This document shows positions 48,198 to 57,609 of a stretch of DNA of 64,000 nucleotides, piece after piece. Under the pieces are notes generated by a model. That model was given only the letters and a program-made list of their open reading frames with translations. It did no database searches and was not told the DNA's origin. Source of the DNA: Microbacterium sp. HD4P20 (GTDB lineage Bacteria; Actinomycetota; Actinomycetes; Actinomycetales; Microbacteriaceae); NCBI RefSeq assembly GCF_019449275.2, contig NZ_JAHZQZ020000012.1, positions 548,752 to 612,751 on the forward strand, written 5' to 3'. Every line of letters starts with the position of its first letter. Position 1 is the first letter of the stretch. Position numbers and translations under genes: made by a program.

Positions 48198-49184
48198 TCA
48201 GTACCAGCCGACGGACTGCGAGTGCGACCACGCGCCGCACGGGGTGCCGTAGCGACCCGAGATGTAGCCGAGGCCCCATGAGATCTGCGTGGCGGCGTTG
48301 GTCTGCCAGTCGGCACCGGCCGTGGCCATCTTGCTTCCCGGCAGAGCCTGCGGGATGCCGTAGGCACCGCTCGAGCGGTTGTGTGCGAGCGTGTTCCAGT
48401 CCGACTCCTTCTGCCACAGCGACACCAGGCACGCGAACTGGTCGTCCCCCCAGCCGTAGCCGGCGATCATGTTGCGGGCGATGGCCTGCGCCTCGGCGGC
48501 GCTCGTTCCAGCCGCCGCGTAGACCGGCGAGGGTGCGGACGAACCCGACGATCCCGAGGATCCCGACGAGGGGGACTGCTTCGCCGCGGCGGCCTCAGCT
48601 GCGGCTGCCGCCTCGGCCTCCAGGCGCGCCTTCTCGGCAGCCTCCTGCTCGGCCTTCAGCGCGACGGCGGCGTCGAGGCTGCCGCGAAGTCCCGCGACAT
48701 GCTCGTCGACCGAGGCGATGAGCGCCGTCACGTCGTCGGTCAGGGCGGGCACGAGCGGCGCGGGCAGCAGATCGCCCGCTTCGAGGCGCTCGGCGGCAGC
48801 CTGCAGCGCCGCGGTGTCGACGGCGGTGTCGGCTCGTCCGACGTCCAGGCCCGACGCCGCGATGTCGGCGGTGACGGTGGTGGCGGCGGCGATGGAGGTG
48901 TCGGCAGCGGCCAGCGCCTCGCGAGCCGCGGTGGAGATCTCGTCGGCGCCGATGGCCCCGGCCGGCGCGTCTGACAGGATCGGGGTCGTGTATGACGCGA
49001 GCGCGAAGTTCGCGAGCGACCCGGACGCCTCAGCCTGCGATGTCGGCGCGGTCGCGGTCACTCCCGCGGTCACGAGGACGGCGAAGGCGACTCCGGTCGC
49101 GACGATCGCGGGGCGGCGGCGGGAGCGGCGGGCAGCCTCTCGGCGTACGCGGCGGATGGGGGCGGAGGACGTGATCGAGCGCAT
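48198..49184 (-). CDS. Secreted lytic-transglycosylase-like protein (aggregation-promoting-factor C-terminal domain)
   Basis: 328-aa exported protein. A long basic N-terminus (RRVRREAARRSRRRP) leads into a membrane/signal helix (AIVATGVAFAVLVTAGVTAT). The middle is an alanine-rich helical region (about 60-210, coiled-coil-like EAEAAAAAEAAAA) and a Ser/Gly linker. The C-terminal domain (about 235-328) is transglycosylase-like: MIAGYGWGDDQFACLVSLWQ with catalytic-type Glu in KESDWN, NRSSGAYGIPQALPGSKM and the Cys in TPCGAW. It probably cuts peptidoglycan for growth. ATG at 49182-49184; the long open frame upstream is spurious. Confidence 0.85.
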   Translation of the reverse strand: MRSITSSAPIRRVRREAARRSRRRPAIVATGVAFAVLVTAGVTATAPTSQAEASGSLANFALASYTTPILSDAPAGAIGADEISTAAREALAAADTSIAAATTVTADIAASGLDVGRADTAVDTAALQAAAERLEAGDLLPAPLVPALTDDVTALIASVDEHVAGLRGSLDAAVALKAEQEAAEKARLEAEAAAAAEAAAAKQSPSSGSSGSSGSSAPSPVYAAAGTSAAEAQAIARNMIAGYGWGDDQFACLVSLWQKESDWNTLAHNRSSGAYGIPQALPGSKMATAGADWQTNAATQISWGLGYISGRYGTPCGAWSHSQSVGWY

Positions 49185-49372
49185 GAAAACCTGAGTTCCG
49201 TATAGATCCACGCCGTCGGGTACGGCGCCGTGCACCGCTCCGGCGGCGCACAAGTCTGCGAGTCTGCCCGGGTTTTCTGGACGGTTCCGGTGTGTTTCCT
49301 GGACGTCGCGTGCTGCGCCGCCTCCACGAGGGCGTCGATCGAGGCTCCGTCTGCGCCGGATGTGCACCCGTT
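49185..49372. other. Upstream region of the wall-lytic gene
   Basis: 188 bases without a gene, read as 5' UTR/promoter of the gene at 49184. TATACG (minus strand, ending about 19 bases before the start) is a possible -10. I looked for a c-di-AMP (ydaO) riboswitch core and did not find it. Confidence 0.4.
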
Positions 49373-49948
49373 TCAGCGGTAGCGGTAGTGCTCCGCGCTC
49401 GTGTTCACCCAGCCGGCGAAGCGCCGCGCCGCGGCATCCTGTCCCTGCGGAACGGCGGTCACCCAGACCTGTTGGGTGCCCGCGACGACGAGGTACACGA
49501 GCGGCCGCTGGATGAGGCGGTTCAGCGCGCGCGGCGTGATCGGCCCGAGCGGGCCGATTAAGCGACGCTCGACGGCACTCCGCGTGAATGTGGGCCGCCG
49601 CAGCAGCGCATCGCCGGTTTCGACGGATGCCTCCGCCCCGGCCACCGGCTGGCTCGACTCGCCGAAATGCACCCAGCGACCGTCGATCACGACACCCGCC
49701 AACTCCTGTTCCTCGCCGCTGTAGCGCACTGCCGTCGTCCACTGGCGGCCGTCCCACCAGCGCAGGCGGCCGCGCTGATCGTCGTACCAGCCGGCTGCGG
49801 CCGCGCCGGCGGTCGGCGCCGCATCGCGGTGCAGTTCGACGTCGGGCTCGCGAAGGTCGATGTACTCCTCGGTCCAGCGCGTCCCGTCCCACCAGCGCTG
49901 CTTGCCGGTGCCGTCGTCGTACCAGCCGGGGTCGGCGTGCGCGGTCAT
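49373..49948 (-). CDS. Protein with two DUF2510 domains
   Basis: 191-aa protein with tandem DUF2510 repeats at the N-terminus: PGWYDDGTGKQRWWDGTRWT (residues 7-26) and AGWYDDQRGRLRWWDGRQWT. DUF2510 is a short actinobacterial module, often on membrane or wall proteins. The rest (about 90-191) contains a region TRSAVERRLIGPLGPITPRAL and a hydrophobic strand PLVYLVVAGTQQVWVTAV but no clear helix. ATG at 49946-49948 is leaderless. The longer frame (to 49981) is not needed. Confidence 0.82.
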   Translation of the reverse strand: MTAHADPGWYDDGTGKQRWWDGTRWTEEYIDLREPDVELHRDAAPTAGAAAAGWYDDQRGRLRWWDGRQWTTAVRYSGEEQELAGVVIDGRWVHFGESSQPVAGAEASVETGDALLRRPTFTRSAVERRLIGPLGPITPRALNRLIQRPLVYLVVAGTQQVWVTAVPQGQDAAARRFAGWVNTSAEHYRYR

Positions 49949-49954
49949 GGTGAG

Positions 49955-49960
49955 AGCGTA
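49955..49960 (-). promoter_or_regulatory. Leaderless -10 box of the DUF2510 gene
   Basis: TACGCT (minus strand) lies 6 bases before the ATG. It is back to back with the plus-strand box at 49999-50004 in a 62-base gap between divergent leaderless genes. Confidence 0.6.
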
Positions 49961-49998
49961 GTTCGATACGCCTACCCGCACACGGCGCGCGGGCCGGA

Positions 49999-50004
49999 TA
50001 GCAT
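49999..50004 (+). promoter_or_regulatory. Leaderless -10 box of the esterase gene
   Basis: TAGCAT lies 6 bases before GTG 50011 and no SD is present. Confidence 0.6.
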
Positions 50005-50010
50005 CGTCCG

Positions 50011-50958
50011 GTGCCGACAGGAACGAAACCCGAGCCGTTCCACCCCGACCTGCGCCTCGCGCGCTGGCTGCCGCTCGTCAGCGCCGGGCCGCGTACCCTG
50101 TGGATGTTCCGGCTGTCGCCGCCCGGCATCCGTCCCGTCGCCGACATGAGCGTCGACACCGTGCCCTTCGCCGGACCGGCGGGCGACATGCTCTATCGCG
50201 TGTTCCGCCCGGTCGAGTCGACGCGGCCGACGCCCGCCCTGCTGTGGATCCACGGTGGCGGGCTCATCCTCGGCACGCCCGAGCAGGACGACGCCTCGAA
50301 CCTCGCCCTCGCGCGCAACCTCGGCATCACGGTCCTCTCGGCGGCGTACCGGCTCGCGCCCGATCATCCCGCACCCGCCGCCCTCGACGATCTTGCCGCC
50401 GGATTCCGTCAACTGGTCGCCCGTGCCGACGAGCTCGGCATCGACCCGACACGGATCGCAATCGGCGGCGCGAGCGCGGGAGGGGGGTTGGCCGCCGGTC
50501 TCGCCCAGCGCCTGCGCGACGAAGGCGGCACCCAGCCGGTCTTCCAGCTGCTGGTCTACCCGATGCTCGACGACCGCACCGTCCTCCGCGACGACATCGA
50601 TCAGCGTCATCTGCGCATGTGGTCTGCCGAGAGCAACCGGTATGCCTGGTCGGCGTATCTCGGCACGGATGCCGGAGCCCCCGGCATCCCCTCTTCCTTC
50701 GTTCCCGCGCGCCGGGAAGACCTGAGCGGTCTGCCGCCGGCATGGATCGGCGTGGGCACGCTCGATCTCTTCCACGACGAGGACGTCGCGTATGCGCGGC
50801 GGCTGGAGGAGGCCGGTGTGCTGTGCGAGTTGAATGTGGTGCCCGGAGCGTTCCACGGGTTCGATGCGGTCTTCCGCAATGCCGGCGTCACGCGCGCGTT
50901 CCACGCGGATTGGGAGCGCGTGCTGCGCGCGGCTTTCCGGCAGGCGGGCCCTGCCTAG
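50011..50958 (+). CDS. Alpha/beta hydrolase, hormone-sensitive-lipase (HSL)-like esterase
   Basis: 315-aa esterase. The oxyanion-hole motif HGGG is in LLWIHGGGLILG (about residue 78), the nucleophile in IGGASAGGGLAAG (G-A-S-A-G), and the C-terminal catalytic Asp and His are in IGVGTLDLFHDED and VPGAFHGFDAVF. This pattern is family IV. Start is GTG 50011, leaderless. It acts on short acyl esters of unknown nature. It is 35 bases upstream of the MFS transporter on the same strand. Confidence 0.9.
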   Translation: MPTGTKPEPFHPDLRLARWLPLVSAGPRTLWMFRLSPPGIRPVADMSVDTVPFAGPAGDMLYRVFRPVESTRPTPALLWIHGGGLILGTPEQDDASNLALARNLGITVLSAAYRLAPDHPAPAALDDLAAGFRQLVARADELGIDPTRIAIGGASAGGGLAAGLAQRLRDEGGTQPVFQLLVYPMLDDRTVLRDDIDQRHLRMWSAESNRYAWSAYLGTDAGAPGIPSSFVPARREDLSGLPPAWIGVGTLDLFHDEDVAYARRLEEAGVLCELNVVPGAFHGFDAVFRNAGVTRAFHADWERVLRAAFRQAGPA

Positions 50959-50993
50959 GCTGGGAGCGGAGCGCGCGGAAGGAGCACGACTCG

Positions 50994-52262
50994 ATGCCAG
51001 CGGCAGAGCCCAGGGGCGGAGCATCCTTCACCCGTTACTGGGTCGCAGCCACGATCAGCTCCTTCGGCACCGCCATCACGGCCGTCGCGATGCCGGTGCT
51101 CGTGGTGCAGGTTCTCGGCGCGTCGCCCATCGAAGTCGGGATCGCGAACGCCGCACAATTCGTGCCGTACGCGGTGCTCGGGCTGCTGGCCGGTGTCTAC
51201 GTCGACCGCTGGCGTCGCGTGCGCGTGCTGGTGTGGTCAAGCGTCGGGCGGGGCCTCGCGCTCGGGCTCATTCCGGTGCTGTGGTTCGCCGGGGTGCTTG
51301 AGATCTGGTCACTCGTGCTGCTGCTGCTGCTCTTCGGGTCGTTCGCGGTGTTCGGCTTCGCGGCATCCCAGTCCCTCCTCCCGCAGGTCGTGCCGCGATC
51401 GCGCTTGCTGGGAGCCAACTCGCGGTTGGACCAGTCGGATGCCGCGGCCCAGACCGCCGGTCCCGCCCTGGGCGGCGGTCTGGTCGGGCTGCTCGGCGCT
51501 CCCCTCACGATCGCGATCGACGCGGTGAGCTACCTCGTCGAGGCAGTTCTCGTCGCGCGTCTGCGACTGACGAAGCCCCTGCGCACCGCCGGAACCGGGG
51601 AACCGTCGCCGCAGCGGCGGAGCGTGCGCCGCGAGGTCGCCGAGGGGCTCAGGTGGACCTACCGGCATGTCTCGCTCGCGCCGCTCGCGATCTCGACGCA
51701 CGTGTGGTTCTTCGCGAACGCGGGGGCCCTCACGGTGCTGGCCCTCTTCGTGCTCCGCGACCTCGACCTGTCGCCGGCGACGTTCGGCCTGCTCTTCGCC
51801 GTCGCCGGCATCACGACGCTCGTCGGGGCCGCCGTCGCGCCGTGGGCCGGTCGGGTCATCGGCGCGGGGCGCTCGATCGTGATCACCCGCGCGGTCTATC
51901 CCGTGGCGTGGCTTGTGATCGCGCTTGCGGCGATCACGGATGCCGGAGGCTCTGGCGCACTCGTCGCGCTCTTCGTCGCGATGGCGTTGCAGGGCTTCGT
52001 CGCGGGACTCGAGAACCCGAACGAGATGGCGTACCGCCAGGCGGTGACGCCCGACGCGCTGCTGGGTCGCACCAGTGCGACCATCAGGTCGGCCAACCGC
52101 AGCATGGCGGCTCTCGGCGCCCTGGCGGCCGGCCTGGCTGTCGGCGTCGCCGGGATCGCGCCGGCGCTCGTCGGCGTCGTGGTCGTCTTCGTCGCCGCGG
52201 CCGCGGTGGCTGCGGCATCCCCTTTGCGGCATGCCCGCCACGAGGACGGAGAGGGATCGTGA
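50994..52262 (+). CDS. MFS transporter (drug/metabolite exporter type)
   Basis: 422-aa transporter with about 12 helices: FTRYWVAATISSFGTAITAVAMPVLVVQVLG, the loop GVYVDRWRRVRVLVWSS (MFS motif A region), and VPRSRLLGANSRLDQSDAAA, a pattern shared by macrolide-exporter-like and enterobactin-exporter-like MFS proteins. Helices include LEIWSLVLLLLLFGSFAVFG and TTLVGAAVAPWAGRVIG. ATG at 50994 has AAGGAG 12 bases upstream, a long spacing. The substrate is unknown; it lies 5 kb from erm, so a drug role is only suggestive. Confidence 0.85.
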   Translation: MPAAEPRGGASFTRYWVAATISSFGTAITAVAMPVLVVQVLGASPIEVGIANAAQFVPYAVLGLLAGVYVDRWRRVRVLVWSSVGRGLALGLIPVLWFAGVLEIWSLVLLLLLFGSFAVFGFAASQSLLPQVVPRSRLLGANSRLDQSDAAAQTAGPALGGGLVGLLGAPLTIAIDAVSYLVEAVLVARLRLTKPLRTAGTGEPSPQRRSVRREVAEGLRWTYRHVSLAPLAISTHVWFFANAGALTVLALFVLRDLDLSPATFGLLFAVAGITTLVGAAVAPWAGRVIGAGRSIVITRAVYPVAWLVIALAAITDAGGSGALVALFVAMALQGFVAGLENPNEMAYRQAVTPDALLGRTSATIRSANRSMAALGALAAGLAVGVAGIAPALVGVVVVFVAAAAVAAASPLRHARHEDGEGS

Positions 52263-52302
52263 GGATCCCGCGCACGCCGGCGCGGTCGGGGCGGCTTCCC
52301 GG

Positions 52303-55089
52303 TCACTGACCGGCGTCACGGTGCGCGGGGGTCTTTGCGCTGGTGCGATCAGTGGGCGCCAGCAGATCGGCAAGCTCGGACCGCGAGCCGATCCCGAGTT
52401 TCGTGTACACCTTGCGCAGGTGATACTCGATCGTCTTCGGGCTCAGGAACAGTGCTGCGGCGGCCTCGCGCGTCGTCCTGCCTTCGGCGAGCTGCAGGCC
52501 CACCTGCAGTTCCTGCGGCGTCAGGGCTTCGAACACGCTCGCGCCCGCCGCGCGGACGTGCTCGCCGGTCGCCCTGAGCTCGGTGGCCGCGTGGTCGCGC
52601 CATAGCGCAGCCCCGAGTTCATCGAAGGTGTCGAGCGCCTCGCGCAGCTGTGTCCGCGCGTCGACGCGCCGCCCGGCACGTCGCAGCCGAGAGCCGAAAG
52701 CGAGGCGCGTGCGCGCGGTCTCGAATCTGTCCAGCGTCGCCTCGTGCGACGCCAGCGCCGAGTGGAAGAGCGAATCGAAGTCGACCTCTGCAACCAGCCC
52801 GCGCGCGCGGTCGGCACGGGCGAGCGCCCAGGGCTGCCCCTTGCGCGCGGCGCGCTCGTGATAGTCCGACGCGGCAGCCGCGGCATCCGATCTTCGGTTC
52901 ACGCGAAGCAGGCCGTCGACCAGTTCGGGTGCCGGCGAGAGGTCGACGTCGTCGAGGCTCAGTCGCGCGAGGAGCGCGACGAGCTCCGACAAGTGGTCGA
53001 CGGCTGCCTTGGTGCGTCCGAGCGACAGCTCGAGGTCACCAACGGCGTGAGAGACCCAGGCCTCCCCGACGTAGATGTCCCGCGCCGCGCAGAGTGCGCG
53101 AGCCTCGGCTGCGTGCGCGCGGCAGGCAGCGGGGCGTCCCGCGCGCGAGTCGAGCCAGGCAGCCCCGGCGAGCGACATCGCGAGCTCGGTCTCCTGACCG
53201 GTCTCGGTCGCCAGCCGGATCGCCTCTGCGTAGTTCGCCTCGGCCCGCGCCCACGATGCGCCCGTGGTCGACTGATCACGGGCAACATGGAAGAGCACGG
53301 CCGGCAGCGCCCCGACCCCGGCCGCGCCGCGCACCTCTTCGACGAGTCCACGCAGGTGCCCACCTCCGGTCGCATCGCGCAGGAACAGGGGTGCAAGAAG
53401 CAGCCACGACAGGCGACGCGGGTCGTGTCGCAGTTCGGGGTCGGCTTCGAGCAGCGGAACAGCGGCGCGGATCTCCGCCGCGCCGCCTGAACCAGCCAGC
53501 GTGCGGGCCATGCCGATCGCCATCAGCCCGAGTGCCCGAGGGCGGGTGCCGGCGATCCGCGGCTGGAGCGCGTCGATCCGGTCCGCGAGGGCGGCCGCGG
53601 TGCGTGCGTCGCCGAGGTAGTACGTCGCGTGCACCGCGTCGGCCAGCGCGAGTGCCTCGGCGTCCGCCGACGGAGCGCGGTCCGCGGCGGCGACGAGCAG
53701 CTCGAGCGCCTCGCGCAGCGAGCCGCTGCGCGCGGCGATCGACGCCCGCAGCTCGATCTCACGCACATCACCGTCCTCCACGGGCGACGATCCGACCGCG
53801 CTGCGCTGATCCAGCAGTGTCAGTGCACGCGACCCGTCTCCGGCGGTCCACGCCGCGTCCGCGGCGCGCAGCAACCGGGTGCGGCGCTCGTGCGCCTCAG
53901 GAGTCAAGCTTGCCGATCGCTCGAACGCGCCGGCGGCGACCGAGTACGCTGCACGGGCTACGGCGTGATCGCCCGCCTGGGCAAGCAGGGCGGCGACGTG
54001 TTCGTCGGCGTACCACACCGCCTCCGACAGGTGCCACGCGCGTCGGTCCACGTCCGCCGCCGGCAGCGCATCGGCCGCCGCACGATGCGCGGCCCGCCGC
54101 GCCTGCACCGAGGCGCCAGAGTAGACGGCGGACCGCACGAGCGGATGCCGGAACTCGACCCGCCCCTGCGTCAGAGCGACCAGTCCACCGTCCTCGGCTT
54201 CGCCGAGACGGCTCACATCGATCCCGAGGACCTCGCACGCGTCGGTGATCAGCCGGATGCCTCCGCCGCACACTGCCGCGACCAGCAGCGCTGCGCGGCA
54301 CTCGGCGTCCACTCGCTCCAGCCGGCGGCCGAACGCTGCCACGAGCGCCGGCGGAACCCGCAGCGGAAGCTCGGTCTCGAGGCTCTCGACGACATCGCGG
54401 TCGCTGCCGAGCTCGAGGAGGGCGAGCGGGTTGCCCGCGGTCGCGCGGTGGAGCAGGCGAACGCGGTCGTCGGACTCCGCGCGCCCGGTCTCCTGCTCGA
54501 TGAGCAGCCGGGCGGCCTCGAGGTCGAGGCCGCTCACCCGCAGCACCTGGACACCCGCGACCAGTTCATCGCCCTCGGGGCTGCGGACGCCGACGAGCAC
54601 GACGACCGGGTCGGCAGCCAGCCGGCGGGCGGCGAACAGGAGCGCGTCGACGGACGGCGTGTCGGCCAGATGAAGGTCGTCCACGACGACTGCCACCGGC
54701 CCGTCCTCCGCAAAGCGGCAGATCAGGCTCAACGCCGCCGCTCCGATCGTGAACCGGTCACGTCCTCCCGGGATCGCGGCGGCGTCGGGCACCGGAAGCG
54801 CGAGTGCGGTGGCCAGAGCGTCGGCCTGGGCGGTGGGGATGCCTTCGAGCGCGCCGAGTGCGGGGCGCAGCAACTGCAGCAGCATCGCGAACGGGATCTC
54901 GCGCTCGGACTCGATGCCAGTCGCTCGCAGCACCCGCATCTCGGTCGCGCCGCCCATGGCGGCGTCGAGGAGCGCGGTCTTGCCGACACCCGCCTCACCG
55001 GTGATCGCGAGCACGCCGCTCGTACCCAGGCGCGCGGCCGCCAGGACCTGATCGATCGCCTGCTGCTCGGCCTGCCGACCCACCAGCAT
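52303..55089 (-). CDS. LuxR-type large ATP-binding regulator (LAL family)
   Basis: 928-aa transcription regulator. N-terminal AAA-type ATPase: Walker A ITGEAGVGKTALLDAA (residues 30-45) and VVVDDLHLADTPSVDALL (Walker B area). A long helical/TPR-like region spans about 350-850. The C-terminal LuxR HTH is in EALTPQELQVGLQLAEGRTT and LFLSPKTIEYHLRKVYTKLG. LALs control secondary metabolism or catabolic genes; the divergent operon starting at 55201 is the natural target. ATG at 55087-55089 begins MLVGRQAEQQAIDQVL, the normal LAL start. Confidence 0.92.
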   Translation of the reverse strand: MLVGRQAEQQAIDQVLAAARLGTSGVLAITGEAGVGKTALLDAAMGGATEMRVLRATGIESEREIPFAMLLQLLRPALGALEGIPTAQADALATALALPVPDAAAIPGGRDRFTIGAAALSLICRFAEDGPVAVVVDDLHLADTPSVDALLFAARRLAADPVVVLVGVRSPEGDELVAGVQVLRVSGLDLEAARLLIEQETGRAESDDRVRLLHRATAGNPLALLELGSDRDVVESLETELPLRVPPALVAAFGRRLERVDAECRAALLVAAVCGGGIRLITDACEVLGIDVSRLGEAEDGGLVALTQGRVEFRHPLVRSAVYSGASVQARRAAHRAAADALPAADVDRRAWHLSEAVWYADEHVAALLAQAGDHAVARAAYSVAAGAFERSASLTPEAHERRTRLLRAADAAWTAGDGSRALTLLDQRSAVGSSPVEDGDVREIELRASIAARSGSLREALELLVAAADRAPSADAEALALADAVHATYYLGDARTAAALADRIDALQPRIAGTRPRALGLMAIGMARTLAGSGGAAEIRAAVPLLEADPELRHDPRRLSWLLLAPLFLRDATGGGHLRGLVEEVRGAAGVGALPAVLFHVARDQSTTGASWARAEANYAEAIRLATETGQETELAMSLAGAAWLDSRAGRPAACRAHAAEARALCAARDIYVGEAWVSHAVGDLELSLGRTKAAVDHLSELVALLARLSLDDVDLSPAPELVDGLLRVNRRSDAAAAASDYHERAARKGQPWALARADRARGLVAEVDFDSLFHSALASHEATLDRFETARTRLAFGSRLRRAGRRVDARTQLREALDTFDELGAALWRDHAATELRATGEHVRAAGASVFEALTPQELQVGLQLAEGRTTREAAAALFLSPKTIEYHLRKVYTKLGIGSRSELADLLAPTDRTSAKTPAHRDAGQ

Positions 55090-55200
55090 GCCCTGAGTCT
55101 AGGCACCTGGCCGAAAACGACTAGGGGGGCTCCCGGATGCGGTGCGCAACGCGCGATTCCTACGGTCGAGGCATCCGGACATTCCACGAAGGAGACGATG

Positions 55201-56310
55201 ATGTCCACCACCGAAACCGCCGCCAGCACATCGGCGGATGCTCCCGCGATCGACACCGACAAGCTCATGGGCTTCGTCTTCAGGGCCGTCGATGAGGTGG
55301 GGGCCACACTCAACGCTGCGCTCGTCGTCATGGGCGACAAGCTGGGTTACTACCGCGACCTCGCCGCACACGGCCCCACGACGCCTGCTCAGCTCGCAGA
55401 GCGCACGCAGACCGCCGAGCCGTACGCCCGCGAGTGGCTGAACGCGCAGGCCGCGGGCGCCTACGTCACGTACGACCCATCCACCAAGCGATACATGCTG
55501 CCGCCCGAGCACGCGCTTGCGATGACGGATGCCGACAGCCCGGCATTCCTGCCCGGCTTCTTCCAGATCGCGCTCGGCACGGTACACGACACGCAGCACA
55601 TCGTCGATGCCGCCCGCAGCGGTGCCGGCTACGGCTGGCACCAGCACGACTCCGACGTGCACGTCGGCTGCGAGCGGTTCTTCCGTCCCAGCTACCATGC
55701 GAACCTCGTCGGTTCGTGGATCCCGGCGCTCGAGGGGGTACAGCCCAAGCTCGAGGCGGGGGCGCTCGTGGCCGACGTCGGCTGCGGGCACGGGGCGTCC
55801 ACGATCCTGCTCGCGAAGGCGTTCCCCAATTCGACGTTCATCGGCTCGGACTACCACGCCGAGTCCATCCGCACGGCTCGGGCACGCGCCGCCGAGGCCG
55901 GTGTCGACAACGTGCGCTTCGAGGTCGCCTCCGCGCAGGACTTCGGAGCCGCACCGGGAGGACAGCGGTTCGACCTGGTGGCCATGTTCGACTGCCTGCA
56001 CGACATGGGTGACCCCGTCGGCGCCGCACAACGCGTGCGGGAGGTCATCGCGCAGAACGGTACGTGGATGATCGTCGAGCCGATGGCCGGTGACCACGTC
56101 GAAGACAACCTCAACCCGGTCGGACGCGCCTACTACGGGTTCTCGACGCTGCTGTGCACGCCCTCGTCGCTGTCCCAGGAGGTCGGACTCGCGCTCGGCA
56201 CGCAAGCCGGTCCGGCGCGCATCCGCGATGTGACCGCCGCCGGAGGGTTCACCCGGTTCCGCAGTGTCGCCGAGACGCCTTTCAACCGCGTCATCGAGGC
56301 AAGGCCCTGA
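55201..56310 (+). CDS. SAM-dependent methyltransferase (Rv2258c-like, winged-helix N-terminus)
   Basis: 369-aa methyltransferase. The N-terminal about 110 residues resemble a winged-helix dimerisation domain (GFVFRAVDEVGATLNAALVV, TPAQLAERTQTAEPYAREWL). The SAM-binding domain has motif I VADVGCGHGASTILLAKAFP (about residue 187) and the acidic loop GSDYHAES. Substrate unknown. ATG 55201 is preferred over 55198 because AAGGAG is 6 bases upstream. It heads a three-gene operon divergent from the LAL regulator (111-base gap). Confidence 0.88.
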   Translation: MSTTETAASTSADAPAIDTDKLMGFVFRAVDEVGATLNAALVVMGDKLGYYRDLAAHGPTTPAQLAERTQTAEPYAREWLNAQAAGAYVTYDPSTKRYMLPPEHALAMTDADSPAFLPGFFQIALGTVHDTQHIVDAARSGAGYGWHQHDSDVHVGCERFFRPSYHANLVGSWIPALEGVQPKLEAGALVADVGCGHGASTILLAKAFPNSTFIGSDYHAESIRTARARAAEAGVDNVRFEVASAQDFGAAPGGQRFDLVAMFDCLHDMGDPVGAAQRVREVIAQNGTWMIVEPMAGDHVEDNLNPVGRAYYGFSTLLCTPSSLSQEVGLALGTQAGPARIRDVTAAGGFTRFRSVAETPFNRVIEARP

Positions 56311-56358
56311 CGCCGGGGGGACGAGAGGGGCACACTGGACCCGTCAGAGGAGTGTGGG

Positions 56359-57609
56359 ATGGCGACCATGGGGAAGAGCCATACCTGGGTGCGGGCGCAG
56401 CGCCGCCCGAAGAAGGCCCTGTTCCTCTCGTCCCCGATCGGGCTCGGTCACGCGCGGCGCGATGTCGCGGTCGCCCACGAGCTGCGCAGAATCCACCCCG
56501 ACCTGCAGATCGAGTGGCTGGCGCAGCATCCGGTCACGCGCGTGCTGGCGGATGCCGGAGAACCTGTGCATCCGGCATCCGCCTTCCTCGCCAATGAGTC
56601 GGCGCACATCGAAGACGAGTCCGCCGACCACGACCTGCATGCGTTCCAGGCGATCCGGCGGATGGACGAGATCCTGGTGAACAACTTCATGGTCTTCAAC
56701 GACGTCGTCGACGAGACGTATTACGACCTGGTGATCGGCGACGAGGCGTGGGACGTCGACTACTTCCTGCACGAGAACCCGGAGCTGAAGCGGTTCGCGT
56801 TCGCGTGGATGACCGACTTCGTCGGATGGCTGCCGATGCCGGCAGGAGGGGATGCCGAAGCCGAGCTCACCGCCGACTACAACGCCGAGATGATCGAGCA
56901 GCGAGCCCGCTACCGGCGTCTTCGCGATCGGTCGGTCTTCGTCGGCAATCCCGACGACATCGTCGAAGCCTCGTTCGGCCCCGGATTGCCGCGGATCCGC
57001 GAGTGGACGGAGGAGAACTACGACTTCGCCGGCTACGTCACCGGGTTCACACCGCCGTCCGAGGAGGAGCGTGCCGCGGTCCGTGCAGGGCTCGGCATCC
57101 GACCCGGCGAACTGCTGTGCGTCGTGACCGTCGGCGGATCGGGTGTCGGCGGTGCACTCCTGCGTCGTGTGATGGATGCCGTGCCGGTGGCGCGACGGAT
57201 GCTGCCGGGACTGCGCTTCTTGGTCGTCACAGGCCCGCGGATCGATCCGGCGTCGATGCCGCGCCGGCGGGCCGCATCCGTCCGCGGATTCGTCCCCGAT
57301 CTCTACCGCACGCTCGCGGCCTGCGACGTCGCTCTCGTCCAGGGGGGATTGACGACGTGTATGGAGCTAGCGGCGGCGCGGCGACCCTTCGTGTACGTGC
57401 CGCTCGAGAACCACTTCGAGCAGAACCTCCACGTGCGCCACCGCCTGGAGCGGTACGGCGCGGGTACCTGCATGCGCTACGCCGAGGCGGTCGATCCTGA
57501 TGCGCTGGCCGCAGCGCTCGTCGCCGAGGCGTCGCGCGAGGTGCATTACCGCCCCGTCGAGACGAACGGCGCCGCTCACGCCGCCGAGTTGCTCGGGGAG
57601 TTGATCTGA
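56359..57609 (+). CDS. GT-B glycosyltransferase (UDP-sugar, family 28 C-terminal type)
   Basis: 416-aa glycosyltransferase: KKALFLSSPIGLGHARRDVAVA at the N-terminus, and in the C-terminal half VVTVGGSGVGGALLRRVM, FVPDLYRTLAACDVALVQGGLTTCMELA and PLENHFEQNLHVRHRLE, the donor-binding pattern of GT28/UDP-glucuronosyltransferase-like enzymes. It may glycosylate a small molecule or lipid. Start at ATG 56359 (or 56368). It is followed by an alpha/beta hydrolase whose ATG overlaps its stop. Confidence 0.85.
   Translation: MATMGKSHTWVRAQRRPKKALFLSSPIGLGHARRDVAVAHELRRIHPDLQIEWLAQHPVTRVLADAGEPVHPASAFLANESAHIEDESADHDLHAFQAIRRMDEILVNNFMVFNDVVDETYYDLVIGDEAWDVDYFLHENPELKRFAFAWMTDFVGWLPMPAGGDAEAELTADYNAEMIEQRARYRRLRDRSVFVGNPDDIVEASFGPGLPRIREWTEENYDFAGYVTGFTPPSEEERAAVRAGLGIRPGELLCVVTVGGSGVGGALLRRVMDAVPVARRMLPGLRFLVVTGPRIDPASMPRRRAASVRGFVPDLYRTLAACDVALVQGGLTTCMELAAARRPFVYVPLENHFEQNLHVRHRLERYGAGTCMRYAEAVDPDALAAALVAEASREVHYRPVETNGAAHAAELLGELI

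Noticed and set aside
49185..49372. c-di-AMP (ydaO-type) riboswitch before the wall-lytic gene
   Set aside because: These switches are common before such genes in actinobacteria, but I could not find the conserved GGG...GGGUGAA core or matching stems.
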